DNA from: Alphaproteobacteria bacterium
GTDB lineage: Bacteria > Pseudomonadota > Alphaproteobacteria > RF32 > CAG-239
Direction of reading: 5' to 3'
DNA: 41,903 nt
NCBI GenBank assembly: GCA_016283295.1
Contig: JAEEMQ010000013.1
Span: forward strand, 1-41,903
This document shows positions 32,220-41,596 of the stretch, piece by piece (the stretch's first letter is position 1; every line of letters starts with the position of its first letter). Position numbers and translations under genes: made by a program. The notes beneath the pieces were generated by a model, which did no database searches, was not told the origin of the DNA, and saw only the letters and a list, made by a program, of their open reading frames with translations.

Positions 32220-32673
32220 GCGCTTTGCGCGGGCTGATATTTTGCTTAAATACGGCATGAAACACCGGATAAGCGCGCTCGCATTCGGTAATGGCAATAT
32301 TAAGAATCTGCTGCAGTTTGACAATGATGTTGGTGTCTTTCTCGTCAATGATGACCGAGTGCTTGAAAACCGGCATCCGCACTTCTTCCCAATAAGAGAA
32401 ATAACCAACCCAGAGGTCCTCATTAAGCAGGGCCAAAAGCTCAAAAATACTCGGCATATAAATGTTTTCCGGCTCAATATTAATCATACAGGAGATGTGC
32501 AGGCAATGCATTTCTTCCTCCCAGGCGAAGAAGAACAGCATATTATCCCATTTGCCGCTGATTTCCACCACAACCTCGTGGTTATTGCGACGCTCGGTGG
32601 AGTGTTGCCGCTCCGTAAACAGGTACTCGATATCATCGATAGGGTTGAAATTATATAAGTTTTCCGCCAGCAT
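32197..32673 (-). CDS. YbjN-domain protein
   Basis: This 158-residue protein resembles PF10722: the central WDNMLFFFAWEEEMHCLHISC and PSIFELLALLNEDLWVGYFSYW match the alphaproteobacterial YbjN group. YbjN-type folds resemble type III secretion chaperones; in Escherichia coli YbjN affects stress and motility, but a molecular role is not settled. AAGG precedes the start. It is a single gene between two convergent or divergent neighbours. The 237 bp upstream (32674-32910) is AT-rich with no clear feature except possible -10 boxes. Confidence 0.85.
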   Translation of the reverse strand: MLAENLYNFNPIDDIEYLFTERQHSTERRNNHEVVVEISGKWDNMLFFFAWEEEMHCLHISCMINIEPENIYMPSIFELLALLNEDLWVGYFSYWEEVRMPVFKHSVIIDEKDTNIIVKLQQILNIAITECERAYPVFHAVFKQNISPRKALMPTVLM

Positions 32674-32910
32674 TTACCTTTTCCCGCGATTAATTTAATT
32701 ACAAGATGACATACTTTGTCCATAAAACTCAAATTTTAACGTTAACTTTTCCACTTTTTGCACATAAAAAAATTTTTTTTGCATAATAAGCAAAAATAAG
32801 CTTGATTTTTCAGAGGGTTAAAAATAAAGGTGTTTATAATAATTTTTTATGTGTGGATTATCTGTTTTTTCTTAATATACTTTTAAGCAATTCGTTATAA
32901 AGGGGGGCAA

Positions 32911-33714
32911 ATGGTCGGTTTGGCATATCCGGAAATATCACCGATAATTTTTTCAATCGGGCCGATAGCGGTCAGATGGTATTCCATGGCGTATTTGGTC
33001 GGTATTTTATTGGGATGGTGGTTAGCTTCCGTCAGAATTAAAAAATATGACCTCGGGCTGACAAAACAAAATTGTGAAGATGCGGCGTTTGCCGTAACGC
33101 TCGGGATTATTCTCGGCGGGAGAATCGGCTATATTTTGTTTTACGGCGGAGCGCAATATTGGCAAAACCCTCTGGAAATGCTGGCGATATGGCATGGCGG
33201 AATGTCGTTTCACGGCGGCATAATCGGGGTAATTGTCGCCCTGTTTGTTTTTACGAAAATGATTAAATATCCGTTTTTGAAACTGACCGATTTGGTGGCG
33301 CCGGTGGTGCCGATGGGGATTTTTTTCGGCCGGTTGGCTAATTTTATCAATGACGAACTGTGGGGTCGCGTGACCGATGTGGCATGGGCGGTGCGTTTTC
33401 CGCGCGGCGGATATCTGCCGCGGCATCCGTCACAGATTTATGAGGCCTGTTTGGAAGGAATCTGTTTGTTTATCGTGCTCAATTTAATGTGGCGCAACAA
33501 GTGGTGTCGCGAAAACACCGGCTTTATTTCCGGCGCGTTTTTGCTGGGATATGCGCTGTGCCGGCTGGCGGTAGAGCAGTTCCGCGAGCCTGATGCGCAA
33601 CTCGGATTTTTGTGGCTCGGTCTGACCATGGGACAATGGCTTTCCGTGCCGATAACGCTGTTGGGATTATGGCTGTGCGGCCGCTGTTTGCTGCGAACCG
33701 GCGCTAAAAATTAA
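32911..33714 (+). CDS. lgt: Prolipoprotein diacylglyceryl transferase
   Basis: This 267-residue inner-membrane protein has about seven helices and the Lgt signature GIFFGRLANFINDELWGRVTD (about 138-157, abridged here in meaning to the Arg-Asn-Glu-Arg core). RHPSQIYEACLEG follows, as does the HGGMSFHGG loop. It moves diacylglycerol from phosphatidylglycerol to the lipobox cysteine of lipoproteins. The ribosome site AAGGGGGG is strong. The stop overlaps the convergent gene by 4 bp. Confidence 0.95.
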   Translation: MVGLAYPEISPIIFSIGPIAVRWYSMAYLVGILLGWWLASVRIKKYDLGLTKQNCEDAAFAVTLGIILGGRIGYILFYGGAQYWQNPLEMLAIWHGGMSFHGGIIGVIVALFVFTKMIKYPFLKLTDLVAPVVPMGIFFGRLANFINDELWGRVTDVAWAVRFPRGGYLPRHPSQIYEACLEGICLFIVLNLMWRNKWCRENTGFISGAFLLGYALCRLAVEQFREPDAQLGFLWLGLTMGQWLSVPITLLGLWLCGRCLLRTGAKN

Positions 33715-34883
33715 GCTACGGTAATGATATTGCAGTTGAAGCGATAGTTCTTTTGCAAAGCGTTGTGGGTGCGTTCGGTAACTTCGGAGGCGTCGAGGTC
33801 TTTGCGGGTTTTTTCCGAAACGCATACGGATATGGTAATTTTTACGCTTTTGCGTGAGGCAAAAACAAATTCCGCGGCGGCGATGTTGCGGCGAATGTTG
33901 TCGGCAAATTCCTTAACGTGGCGGGCATCTTCGTTTTTGAATACCAAAATCAATTCGGATTCGTTATAGCGATAAATGCTGAAATTATAAGGCATTTCCA
34001 AAATGCGGTTGACCACCATCTGGTCGAGCACTTTGCATTGGGCTTCGCCGATGGCGCCGATCAGTTTGTCGCGGTTATCAATGCTGAACAGCGCAATCGT
34101 ATATTTGAAAGGGAATTTGGAATTGGCATGATTCATATAGGCAATTTTGCTGCCGACGTTTTCCAGCTCGTCGTAGTTAAAACTGCGATAAAGGTTGAGG
34201 ACGGTCACGCACAGCAGAATCAGGGCGAATCCCAAAAAGAACGTGGTTAAACCCGACGGCGAATTGGAATAAACAATACCCATAAACAGGCTGGCAACAG
34301 CATAAAACAAACCGGTATTAACAATGGTGTTTTTGAAACTGATGTTGATTGCCAGCGGCGCCAGCAGAACAATCCAAAATACGCAGGCCCACAGCGGAAT
34401 CGCCTCCAGAGTAATGTCAACGTGCGGAATAAACGCAAATATGGAGTGCAGGTGCGAGAGCAGGGCCGTCTGCGCCAACAGGCCGAGCAACAAATATGTG
34501 TTGCGGCCGGTCAGCAATTTTGATTGTGGCAGAAAGTACAGAAAAACAAAGTTAATCGGCAAAATAAAGCAGAGGCAGCAAAATTCCGTAGACGAGGTAT
34601 AATTTTCGCCGTATCGCATTTTCAGCTGATTTATGATGATGTAACTGACGACTCCGAGCAACAGGCTGAACAGCGGCTTAGATTGGTTGGAAACACACAA
34701 CAGAGTGATGTTGGCGGCCGCCACCAGAAAAAACAAATAGTGCAATACGACGGCGACTCCGGCCTCATAAGGGTTTTGCGCATAAAACGCAATCAGCCCG
34801 ATAAACAGCACAACTGCCGGCAAAAACGAACTTTTGATGGTCGAAAAAATATATTTAATGTTTTCCGGCGGTCTGATAAACAC
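33711..34883 (-). CDS. Membrane protein with degenerate GGDEF domain
   Basis: This 390-residue protein has about eight membrane helices (residues 15-235) followed by a cytosolic domain (about 258-385) shaped like a diguanylate cyclase: YTIALFSIDN, then SIYRYNESELILVF where GGDEF would be, then ARHVKEFADNIRR and a final helix. The GGDEF motif is replaced by NESEL, so cyclic-di-GMP synthesis is unlikely; it may bind GTP or act as a sensor. The start is GTG with AAGGAG upstream. The gene lies 40 nt downstream of queA on the same strand and may be cotranscribed with it. Confidence 0.72.
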   Translation of the reverse strand: MFIRPPENIKYIFSTIKSSFLPAVVLFIGLIAFYAQNPYEAGVAVVLHYLFFLVAAANITLLCVSNQSKPLFSLLLGVVSYIIINQLKMRYGENYTSSTEFCCLCFILPINFVFLYFLPQSKLLTGRNTYLLLGLLAQTALLSHLHSIFAFIPHVDITLEAIPLWACVFWIVLLAPLAINISFKNTIVNTGLFYAVASLFMGIVYSNSPSGLTTFFLGFALILLCVTVLNLYRSFNYDELENVGSKIAYMNHANSKFPFKYTIALFSIDNRDKLIGAIGEAQCKVLDQMVVNRILEMPYNFSIYRYNESELILVFKNEDARHVKEFADNIRRNIAAAEFVFASRKSVKITISVCVSEKTRKDLDASEVTERTHNALQKNYRFNCNIITVA

Positions 34884-34923
34884 TGCTTTTCTCCTTTAGA
34901 GCAAAAGGATAAAACAAAAGCGT

Positions 34924-36006
34924 TTAAATTTTATTTATACATTTTAAAATGGAGCTGTCGCCGTACGAATAAAAACGATAGCGCTCGGCGATGGCGTGAG
35001 CGTAGGCCGCTTTCATCCGCTCGGTGCCGGCAATGGCACAAATCAGCATAAATAAAGTTGATTTCGGCAGGTGGAAGTTGGTGATAATCATATCCAGCAT
35101 CTTAAATTTATAGCCCGGAGTGATGAAAATATCGGTTTCGCCGCAGAACGGATGCAAAATGCCGTTATCATCAGCGGCGCTTTCAAGCAGGCGAACCGAG
35201 GTGGTACCGACGGCGATTATGCGGCGTCCTTCCTTTTTGGCCTTATTGATGAGGTCGGCGGTCTCCGGAGAGATGACTCCGTATTCGGCATGCATTTTAT
35301 GGTCTTTGGTGTCTTCGGTTTTGACCGGCAAAAAGGTACCGGCGCCGACGTGCAGCGTTAAAAACACGCGCTTGACTCCCATGTCGTCAATTTCTTTTAA
35401 GAGCCGATCCGTAAAATGTAAACCGGCAGTGGGAGCGGCAACCGCACCCTCATATTTGGCATAAACCGTTTGGTAGTTTTCTTTGTCGTTATACGGATTC
35501 CATAATCCGGCCAGCGGTTTATCGCGTTTGATATACGGCGGCAACGGCATCGAACCGTATTTTTCGAGCATGGCGCCCAGTTTATCCGGCTCGCAGTTGA
35601 ATTTGATAAACACGCCGTCCTCAGAGTCTTTTTGCAAAATTTCGGCGGAAAAGTCGGATTCTTCGGCGCTGATGTCGGCATTATAAAAATGAATGGTGTC
35701 GCCGACGTGCAGACGTTTGGAATTTTTGATAAACGACCACCAGCGGATACCGTCATCCGGGTGATAGAGCGTAACCTCGACCAGGGCCTCGCCGCGCTTG
35801 CCGTAAAGCCGTGCCGGAATAACTTTGGTATCGTTAAACACCATAACATCGCCCGGCTTGAGGATTTGCGGCAGGTCGTAAAAATGGCGGTCGGTAATAA
35901 CGTTTTCTTCCGATAAATCCAGCAGTCGAGACGAATCGCGCGGATTCGCCGGCTCTTTGGCAATCAGTTCTTTATCCAAATCGAAATCAAACAAATCAAC
36001 TTTCAT
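34924..36006 (-). CDS. queA: tRNA preQ1 ribosyltransferase-isomerase
   Basis: This 360-residue protein is QueA: DFDLDKELIAKEPANPRDSSRLL at the start, VFNDTKVIPARLYGKR near 55-70, then PTAGLHFTDRLL and HVGAGTFLPVKTE, all family hallmarks. It adds the ribosyl of S-adenosylmethionine to preQ1 in tRNA, giving epoxyqueuosine. Length is normal. The Shine-Dalgarno AGGGA is visible. Other queuosine genes are not in this window. The 181 bp upstream (36007-36187) hold its AT-rich promoter region with no other gene. Confidence 0.95.
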   Translation of the reverse strand: MKVDLFDFDLDKELIAKEPANPRDSSRLLDLSEENVITDRHFYDLPQILKPGDVMVFNDTKVIPARLYGKRGEALVEVTLYHPDDGIRWWSFIKNSKRLHVGDTIHFYNADISAEESDFSAEILQKDSEDGVFIKFNCEPDKLGAMLEKYGSMPLPPYIKRDKPLAGLWNPYNDKENYQTVYAKYEGAVAAPTAGLHFTDRLLKEIDDMGVKRVFLTLHVGAGTFLPVKTEDTKDHKMHAEYGVISPETADLINKAKKEGRRIIAVGTTSVRLLESAADDNGILHPFCGETDIFITPGYKFKMLDMIITNFHLPKSTLFMLICAIAGTERMKAAYAHAIAERYRFYSYGDSSILKCINKI

Positions 36007-36187
36007 AACTTTTTCCCTATATATTATAATGTGGCTGTTATATTATGTTCGCGCCGATAAAGCAAGATTTTTTTATTTTTAACCAAAAATGTAATTTTCT
36101 TCAATTTGTCAAAGCGCCTAAAATAAGGCTGATTCGGGATATTTAGAAAAAAAATGTAAAAAAAATGCATTTTTCGACAAAAAAGTG

Positions 36188-36216
36188 TTGCAAAATAGTA
36201 AAAAAGGGTGTATAGT
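36188..36216 (+). promoter_or_regulatory. Sigma-70 promoter of the 867-residue protein gene
   Basis: TTGCAA (36188-36193), 17 bp, TATAGT (36211-36216), identical in hexamers and spacing to the promoter at 8064-8092. Confidence 0.75.
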
Positions 36217-36261
36217 CGGTGCAGAAATAATGACGAAATATGCACTTAAAGGAGTTTTCAA

Positions 36262-38865
36262 ATGGCAAATCAAAGAAATGCTGCGGTTGAAGACAAGATC
36301 AGAAACGCAGAAAAAATTATTCAGTCGTATGCCTACGGCAAAGATTTGGATCAGGCTATCAGATATTTAAAAGAGCATGATCCGGATAACGGCGTGTTGG
36401 CAACCATTAAGGATTTTGATAACAATCGTCCGTTACTTAAGGAACTGAACGCATTGTATCGTGCAGATGTGGCACGCGCAGAAAATGACACGGCTGAATT
36501 GGAAAAGATTGCCGAGTTCTTGAGTGCGTCCAAGAGTAAGGATTTGCGCAAAGAAGCATTGAAAATGATGCGCGAATTGCCGGAAATCAAAGAAGATTCG
36601 GAAAAAGGCGATGCTATCGAAGCCATGATTGCCGAAACCGATAAAATGAAACATATTCAGGAAAAGCAAGAGACCGTTCAAAAGCAGACTCCGAGCATGA
36701 GCGATGATGCAATCGTTGCCAATGCCGAAAAAATTGATAATATCCTTGACGGTGATGATTTCCGTAACGTTTGCATTAACGAAATCAATGAAGTCAGCAA
36801 GCAGGTAAGCATTGTTGACGAAGCCGGTGCGGCTGTTGAAGATGAAAACGAAATCTGGCTGACCAAGATGCGCGCCGCTTTGAACGAAGTTTCGATGGCT
36901 CACATGGATGATGCCGCTTTTGCCGCTAAGAGCGATGACGAGCAGAAAGATGCCTTAAAGGATGATGTTATCACCAACTTCCGCGGCGATATGTTGCAGA
37001 TGCTCGGCGATGACGATAAAGCCGTAAAAGATTTTGTTGACGGTAAAAAAGTTAAGATTCAGGCTAATCAGTTCTATTCCAGCATCGAATCCACTAAAGA
37101 GAAGATGCAGGATAAGGCCGATAAGTTCAACGAAGCCGGCAAAGAAAAGTCCGGTTCCTGGTTGTCGCGCAAGTTAGAAAAGTTCAACAGATTTGTTGAA
37201 AAGCATTGCGGTATGACTCCGGTTGAATTCGGTAGAGATTTGTTCGGTTACTTCTCGCACAGACGCGGTATTACCAATACTTTGGCTGCGGCCGGTATGG
37301 TGGGTGCGGCTCTGTATTCCATTCCGGCGGGCTTGGCTGCTGCTGCGGCTTATGGTGTTTACCAATCGTTTGCTCCGTCTAAGTGGACGATTTGGGAAAA
37401 GAAACATGCCAACTATAAGGCTGCCCAAGCCAGCGGTAACGAACAGGAAATCGCTAACTGGAAAGGTTGGAACGGTATTCGTAACGCTTATAAATCCATT
37501 ATGGCGAATCCGAAAGAAAAAGAGAGATTCGATCGTCAAAGACGTACCAACAGAAAGTACGGTTTGGCCAGTGCGGCGATTGTCGGTTTGGCCACTCCGG
37601 TAATTGTCGGCGGCGGTGCTGTGTTAGGTTTGGCCGGTGCCGGTGCTTATATGGGTACCAGAGCGGTTTCCTCCGGTACGCGTATGATCGGCGGCAACGT
37701 TAACGCTGCGGCGCAAATGAATGAAGCCAAACAGCAACATGATGAAGATCAGACCGCAGAGAGCTTGAAGGGTTACAAGAAGGCTCGTACTTACTTCTAC
37801 CTCAGCATTTTAGGTACCGGTTTGTCGGAATTCTGCATGGTTAACAGTGCGGCTGATGCATATAGTGCCGACTACAATATGGGTGTTGACCATAATCCGG
37901 ATCACTTCGCTCCGTTGAACGATAATCAAAACGAAGCTCCGGTTGCCGATAATGACGGTAACGGCGAAGTTACTCCGGTTGAAGTTACCCATGCCGATTG
38001 GAGAGAAGGTATTTCTGCCGGTCAGGCTAAATGGATTGAAAACCATGTTCAGGGTCAGGCTGCGGAATATGCCAAACTTTATGGTTGGGATGTAAATCCG
38101 GATAGTATGGAAGAAGTTACCCAAAGAATGGCCGACAATATTCAGAAGGCTATTGATAACGGTGCTTTGCCGGATAAGCCGGTCGGTGAGATTATGTATA
38201 AATATCTGCACCTCATCGCATGGCGTGAAAAAGGTGAATACGTATCCGGTGGTTTGATTCAATCCACCATGGTTAACGGTGAACCGGATTATTGGACCAA
38301 CGCTACCGAAATCAAGGCTTTGAACCACATTATCTTCTGCGAAGAAAAAGTTAATGTTTCTGCCGATGCTCTCGGTAATACTTTGGATCGTATTACGGCC
38401 AGCGGTGATGACTTGGATAAGAGTTTGGATCACCTCAACAACAACCGCTATGTCGGTACTGCCGATTTGATGCACAAGGCCGGCGATGTTAACTGCGCTC
38501 ACGTAAGCTACTGGGAACACTTTAAGGCGGTAGTTAAGAAGGTTGTTACCCCTCCGGAAGAGCCGGCACCGGCTCCGGAGCCTCCGGCACCTGCACCGGA
38601 ACCGGCTCCTGCTCCGGTTGACGGTCATGCCGATGACGGTGCGGTTATTACCACCAAGGAACAGCCGTACAAGACCAGTAGCCATGAAGGCTGGATGGAA
38701 AAGGATAAGCAATCCACCGATTATGCTGTACCGACAGGTCCGAAGAAAGTTATTCCGGGTTCTGCGGTTGAGGCCGGTGCTGAAAAAGCTTCTTCTGTTT
38801 CCGGCAACGGCGATCAGGCTTTGAATGCTATGATCAGAAGCAAAATGGGTAAGGATATGGGTTAA
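36262..38865 (+). CDS. Large protein of unknown function with internal hydrophobic segments
   Basis: This 867-residue protein has no recognisable family. Residues 1-310 are charged, Asp/Glu/Lys-rich helix with coiled-coil character. Hydrophobic Ala/Gly-rich segments at about 338-368, 436-465 and possibly 511-530 look like membrane spans or hairpins. Residues 575-760 form a second soluble region. A Pro-Ala-Glu run (about 764-786) leads to a disordered tail ending MIRSKMGKDMG. There is no signal peptide. AAAGGAG gives a strong ribosome site, and the regular use of favoured codons suggests high expression. It is a single-gene unit with its own promoter and terminator. Confidence 0.85.
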   Translation: MANQRNAAVEDKIRNAEKIIQSYAYGKDLDQAIRYLKEHDPDNGVLATIKDFDNNRPLLKELNALYRADVARAENDTAELEKIAEFLSASKSKDLRKEALKMMRELPEIKEDSEKGDAIEAMIAETDKMKHIQEKQETVQKQTPSMSDDAIVANAEKIDNILDGDDFRNVCINEINEVSKQVSIVDEAGAAVEDENEIWLTKMRAALNEVSMAHMDDAAFAAKSDDEQKDALKDDVITNFRGDMLQMLGDDDKAVKDFVDGKKVKIQANQFYSSIESTKEKMQDKADKFNEAGKEKSGSWLSRKLEKFNRFVEKHCGMTPVEFGRDLFGYFSHRRGITNTLAAAGMVGAALYSIPAGLAAAAAYGVYQSFAPSKWTIWEKKHANYKAAQASGNEQEIANWKGWNGIRNAYKSIMANPKEKERFDRQRRTNRKYGLASAAIVGLATPVIVGGGAVLGLAGAGAYMGTRAVSSGTRMIGGNVNAAAQMNEAKQQHDEDQTAESLKGYKKARTYFYLSILGTGLSEFCMVNSAADAYSADYNMGVDHNPDHFAPLNDNQNEAPVADNDGNGEVTPVEVTHADWREGISAGQAKWIENHVQGQAAEYAKLYGWDVNPDSMEEVTQRMADNIQKAIDNGALPDKPVGEIMYKYLHLIAWREKGEYVSGGLIQSTMVNGEPDYWTNATEIKALNHIIFCEEKVNVSADALGNTLDRITASGDDLDKSLDHLNNNRYVGTADLMHKAGDVNCAHVSYWEHFKAVVKKVVTPPEEPAPAPEPPAPAPEPAPAPVDGHADDGAVITTKEQPYKTSSHEGWMEKDKQSTDYAVPTGPKKVIPGSAVEAGAEKASSVSGNGDQALNAMIRSKMGKDMG

Positions 38866-38894
38866 TATTCGGCTCTGATGCTCAAATAAAAAAA

Positions 38895-38920
38895 GGCGCT
38901 TCTACGGAAGCGTCTTTTTT
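38895..38920. terminator. Bidirectional terminator
   Basis: GGCGCTTC (38895-38902) pairs with GAAGCGTC (38907-38914, one G-T pair) around TACG. T runs flank it on both strands. It serves the 867-residue protein gene and the convergent TPR-methyltransferase gene. Confidence 0.9.
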
Positions 38921-38935
38921 TGTGCGTCGAAAAAA

Positions 38936-40663
38936 TCAGGCGGCATTGAAAATTCGGCCGACGACATCTTTGCCGTTTTCGCGGCGCAAAACAAGCTCGG
39001 TCGAGGTCACATCGGTGTAGCCGGAATTATGCAGTAATAATTCTATATATTGCGGATTATGTTTATAGCGCCCGTTGGCCTGAATCGTATATTTTTCCGC
39101 CATAATGTCGGTTTCTACCGAAAAAATCAGACGGGTAGGGGCAGAGGCGGCAATGAGCGGGCGCAAATCGCCGAAATAACAGAATACATCGGCGGCGATG
39201 ATTGCGGCAAAATCGGGGTGCGAGCCGTGTAAATATTCCAAAATATCGGCCTGATGCAATTCGGCGTATACGCTTTTTTGCCGCGCCAAATCCAGCATTT
39301 TTTCGGAAATATCCACGCCGACAAATTCGTTTTGGTCGGTTTTAAGCTTTTGCGCCGCCAGGCCTGTGCCGCAACCCAAATCGAGAATTTTGCCTTTGAG
39401 CGGGGCATAAAGTTCGGCGATTTTATCAACCACCGAATATTGAATGTTTTTGAGCGTCTGCTCATAGGTGGCGGCAAAATTATCAAACAGCAGGGCGTTA
39501 TATTCTTTTTCGTTGGCGGCGGTTTGATGATTGAGCGAGGACCACAGGTGCTGAACAATAATGTTTTCCGGCATTTTCTGATACCAGTTTTCGCAGATTT
39601 TACGCGCTTTTTCCGGCGCCTGCTCGTTAAACAGCACCAGCGTTTCGGCAATATTAAGGCTCCAGTCGGTGTGTTTCGGCGCCAGATAAAAGGCGTGAAA
39701 CATCAAATCGAGCGCCTGCTCGTATTCTTCCAAACTCTTCAAAATCAGCGCCAGATTATAGCTCAGCTCCGGTGTTTGCGGGGCCAAAATCACCGCCTGG
39801 CGATATTCTTCCAAGCCCTCGACCGTGCGGCGGTTGCGACACAACATTTCGGCATAGTTGGCGTGCAAACGCAAGTTGTTCGGCGCAATTTCAATCCCGC
39901 GTTTATAGAACTTTTCCGCCTCGCCGAAGTTGTGCGAATCGGCTTCCATATCGGCCAAATTCATCAGCGCCGTCAGGTTATGCGGGCTTAAATTCAGCGC
40001 CTGATAAAACAGTTTTTGCGCCGTGTCTTTATGCCCCAACGTCAATTCGGATTCGCCGAGCATGGCTTTGATTTCGTCATCTTGTGCCAATGCGTCGGCT
40101 TTGGTCAGATAGTTGGCGGCATCAGCAAAATTATGTGCATTAAAAGCGCGGCGACCGAGGTAATAGAGTGCCTGCGGGTTGCCTGATGAGAGCTTTTCGA
40201 GCGTGGCGGTATCGTCGCTGACTTCCGCCAGATTGGTGGCGGCCTTGAGATAGTCGGCATCAAGCTTGAGCGCGGCGGCAAACTGCTCTTTGGCAGCCTC
40301 AAGATTATTCTGCGCCCAATAAAGATTGCCGAGTCCGAAATGCGCTTCTTTGCAATCGGGCTTGAGCGAAAGCACTTTTTGATAGGCTTCGGCCGCTTCC
40401 ACAAACTTACCGAGTGCACCGAGCGAAACAGCTAAATTAAAAAATATCGGCCAATGTTGCGGCGCATTTTCAATCGCTTTATAAAAATAGCCGACCGCCT
40501 CGCCGTGAATGCCGCGGGTTTGGGCAATCAGCCCGAGCAGGTTCAGCACGTCGGCGTTGTTGGGCGCGGTTTCCAAAATCTGCCGATAGATTTGTTCGGC
40601 CTCGTTTAAGGCACCGTTTTGTTGCAGTTCAACCGCTTTTTGAAACATTAATTGATACGACAT
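38936..40663 (-). CDS. TPR-repeat protein with C-terminal SAM methyltransferase domain
   Basis: This 575-residue protein starts at 40663 (GAGGA upstream); the longer frame would run into the rpsD promoter. Residues 1-370 hold about ten TPR repeats, such as AEQIYRQILETAPNNADVLN and AAEAYQKVLSLKPDCKEAHF, each of about 34 residues. Residues about 400-575 form a class I methyltransferase with KILDLGCGTGLAAQKL, VGVDISEKMLDLARQK and an Asp-based motif in AAIIAADVFCYF. The substrate is unknown; the TPR array presumably binds a protein or peptide. Alphaproteobacteria have many such proteins of unsettled role. Confidence 0.87.
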   Translation of the reverse strand: MSYQLMFQKAVELQQNGALNEAEQIYRQILETAPNNADVLNLLGLIAQTRGIHGEAVGYFYKAIENAPQHWPIFFNLAVSLGALGKFVEAAEAYQKVLSLKPDCKEAHFGLGNLYWAQNNLEAAKEQFAAALKLDADYLKAATNLAEVSDDTATLEKLSSGNPQALYYLGRRAFNAHNFADAANYLTKADALAQDDEIKAMLGESELTLGHKDTAQKLFYQALNLSPHNLTALMNLADMEADSHNFGEAEKFYKRGIEIAPNNLRLHANYAEMLCRNRRTVEGLEEYRQAVILAPQTPELSYNLALILKSLEEYEQALDLMFHAFYLAPKHTDWSLNIAETLVLFNEQAPEKARKICENWYQKMPENIIVQHLWSSLNHQTAANEKEYNALLFDNFAATYEQTLKNIQYSVVDKIAELYAPLKGKILDLGCGTGLAAQKLKTDQNEFVGVDISEKMLDLARQKSVYAELHQADILEYLHGSHPDFAAIIAADVFCYFGDLRPLIAASAPTRLIFSVETDIMAEKYTIQANGRYKHNPQYIELLLHNSGYTDVTSTELVLRRENGKDVVGRIFNAA

Positions 40664-40730
40664 TTTTTCCTCACTCGGCTTTACTGTATTATCTTTAACC
40701 GAAAAATCCAACGCTATTTGTATTTTTTGC

Positions 40731-40759
40731 TTGAAAAATGTGTAAAAATGATGTACGTT
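40731..40759 (+). promoter_or_regulatory. Probable promoter of rpsD
   Basis: TTGAAA (40731-40736), 17 bp, TACGTT (40754-40759) with TG directly before the -10 box. The predicted leader is about 105 nt. Confidence 0.5.
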
Positions 40760-40780
40760 ACCCTCACTTCCGAGAAGGCA

Positions 40781-40828
40781 GATTGTCGGTAATGGCCGGT
40801 AATCTCGTTGCAGACTTGGGTTTGCGAC
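40781..40828 (+). promoter_or_regulatory. Paired hairpins in the rpsD leader, candidate S4 binding site
   Basis: Hairpin 1: GATTGTCGG (40781-40789) with CCGGTAATC (40796-40804), nine pairs with two G-U, loop TAATGG. Hairpin 2: GTTGCAGAC (40807-40815) with GTTTGCGAC (40820-40828), nine pairs with two G-U, loop TTGG. They are separated by 2 nt and could stack. S4 represses its own mRNA in other bacteria through structured leaders; that it does so here is inference. Confidence 0.5.
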
Positions 40829-40871
40829 TATCGGGACAATAATGTAAACAAACAAAAAAAGGATAAATTTA

Positions 40872-41486
40872 ATGAAAAGTATCGTTTCTGCAAAGAAGAA
40901 ATTGAGCCGTAGCTACGGCGACAATCTCTGGGGTGATAATAACAGCCCGTTTAACAAAAGATCATATCGTCCGGGACAACATGGTCAAAGAAAAGCAAAA
41001 GTTACCGACTACGGTCAACAATTAATTGCTAAGCAAAAGATGAAAGTTTATTACGGCAACATTTCCGAAAAGCAATTCGGTAAATATTATGCCGAGGCTA
41101 TTCGTCGTTCGGGCGATGCCGCCGAAAACTTAATCGGTTTGCTCGAATCCCGTTTGGATAACTTGGTTTATAAAGCAAAATTCGTACCGACCGTATTTGC
41201 GGCTCGTCAATTTGTTAACCACGGTCACGTTACCGTTAACGGCAAAAAGGTAAACATTCCGTCTTATATGGTTAAGGCCGGCGATGTTATCGAAGTTCGC
41301 GAAAAGTCTAAGAGCATGAATATGGTTATCAATGCTCTCGAATCGCAAACTCGCGATTGGCCGACATATTTGGAAGTTGATGCCAAAAAGATGAAGGCAA
41401 CTTACACCTTCATTCCGAAGTTTGAAGATGTGCCTTATGCGGCTGTTATGGAGCCGAATTTGGTTATCGAATACTACTCCAGATAA
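40872..41486 (+). CDS. rpsD: 30S ribosomal protein S4
   Basis: This 204-residue protein is S4. The N-terminal helical part holds [19 protein letters not shown] without the zinc-binding cysteines (the C-minus form). The S4 RNA-binding domain has [38 protein letters not shown] (two conserved stretches). It starts assembly of the 16S 5' domain. AGGA precedes the start. The gene stands alone rather than in the alpha operon, with a structured leader and the second copy of the large structured element immediately after its stop. Confidence 0.97.
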   Translation: MKSIVSAKKKLSRSYGDNLWGDNNSPFNKRSYRPGQHGQRKAKVTDYGQQLIAKQKMKVYYGNISEKQFGKYYAEAIRRSGDAAENLIGLLESRLDNLVYKAKFVPTVFAARQFVNHGHVTVNGKKVNIPSYMVKAGDVIEVREKSKSMNMVINALESQTRDWPTYLEVDAKKMKATYTFIPKFEDVPYAAVMEPNLVIEYYSR

Positions 41487-41488
41487 TA

Positions 41489-41594
41489 AAAACTCATATA
41501 ATGGGTTTCTACTTGAAAGCCTTTCTGCTTATGTACTTCTTTTGTACACCGCGCAGAAAGGCTTTCGGCGTATTAACTCCATTCTCTGAGTTTT
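41489..41594 (+). ncRNA. 106-nt multi-tier hairpin after rpsD, second copy of the unknown element
   Basis: Outer stem AAAACTCA (41489-41496) with TGAGTTTT (41587-41594); inner 14-bp perfect stem GAAAGCCTTTCTGC (41515-41528) with GCAGAAAGGCTTTC (41553-41566); apex TGTAC/GTACA (41532-41536, 41544-41548). Compared with the nusG copy the apical region differs at 4 of 24 positions, segment lengths are identical, the inner stem sequence differs throughout, and the outer stem has changed G-C to A-T as a pair. It starts 3 nt after the rpsD stop. Confidence 0.8.
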
Positions 41595-41596
41595 TT

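Noticed and set aside
40792..40842. 16-codon ORF in the rpsD leader (MAGNLVADLGLRLSGQ)
   Set aside because: No ribosome binding site, no link between residues and gene, and it lies across the two hairpins.
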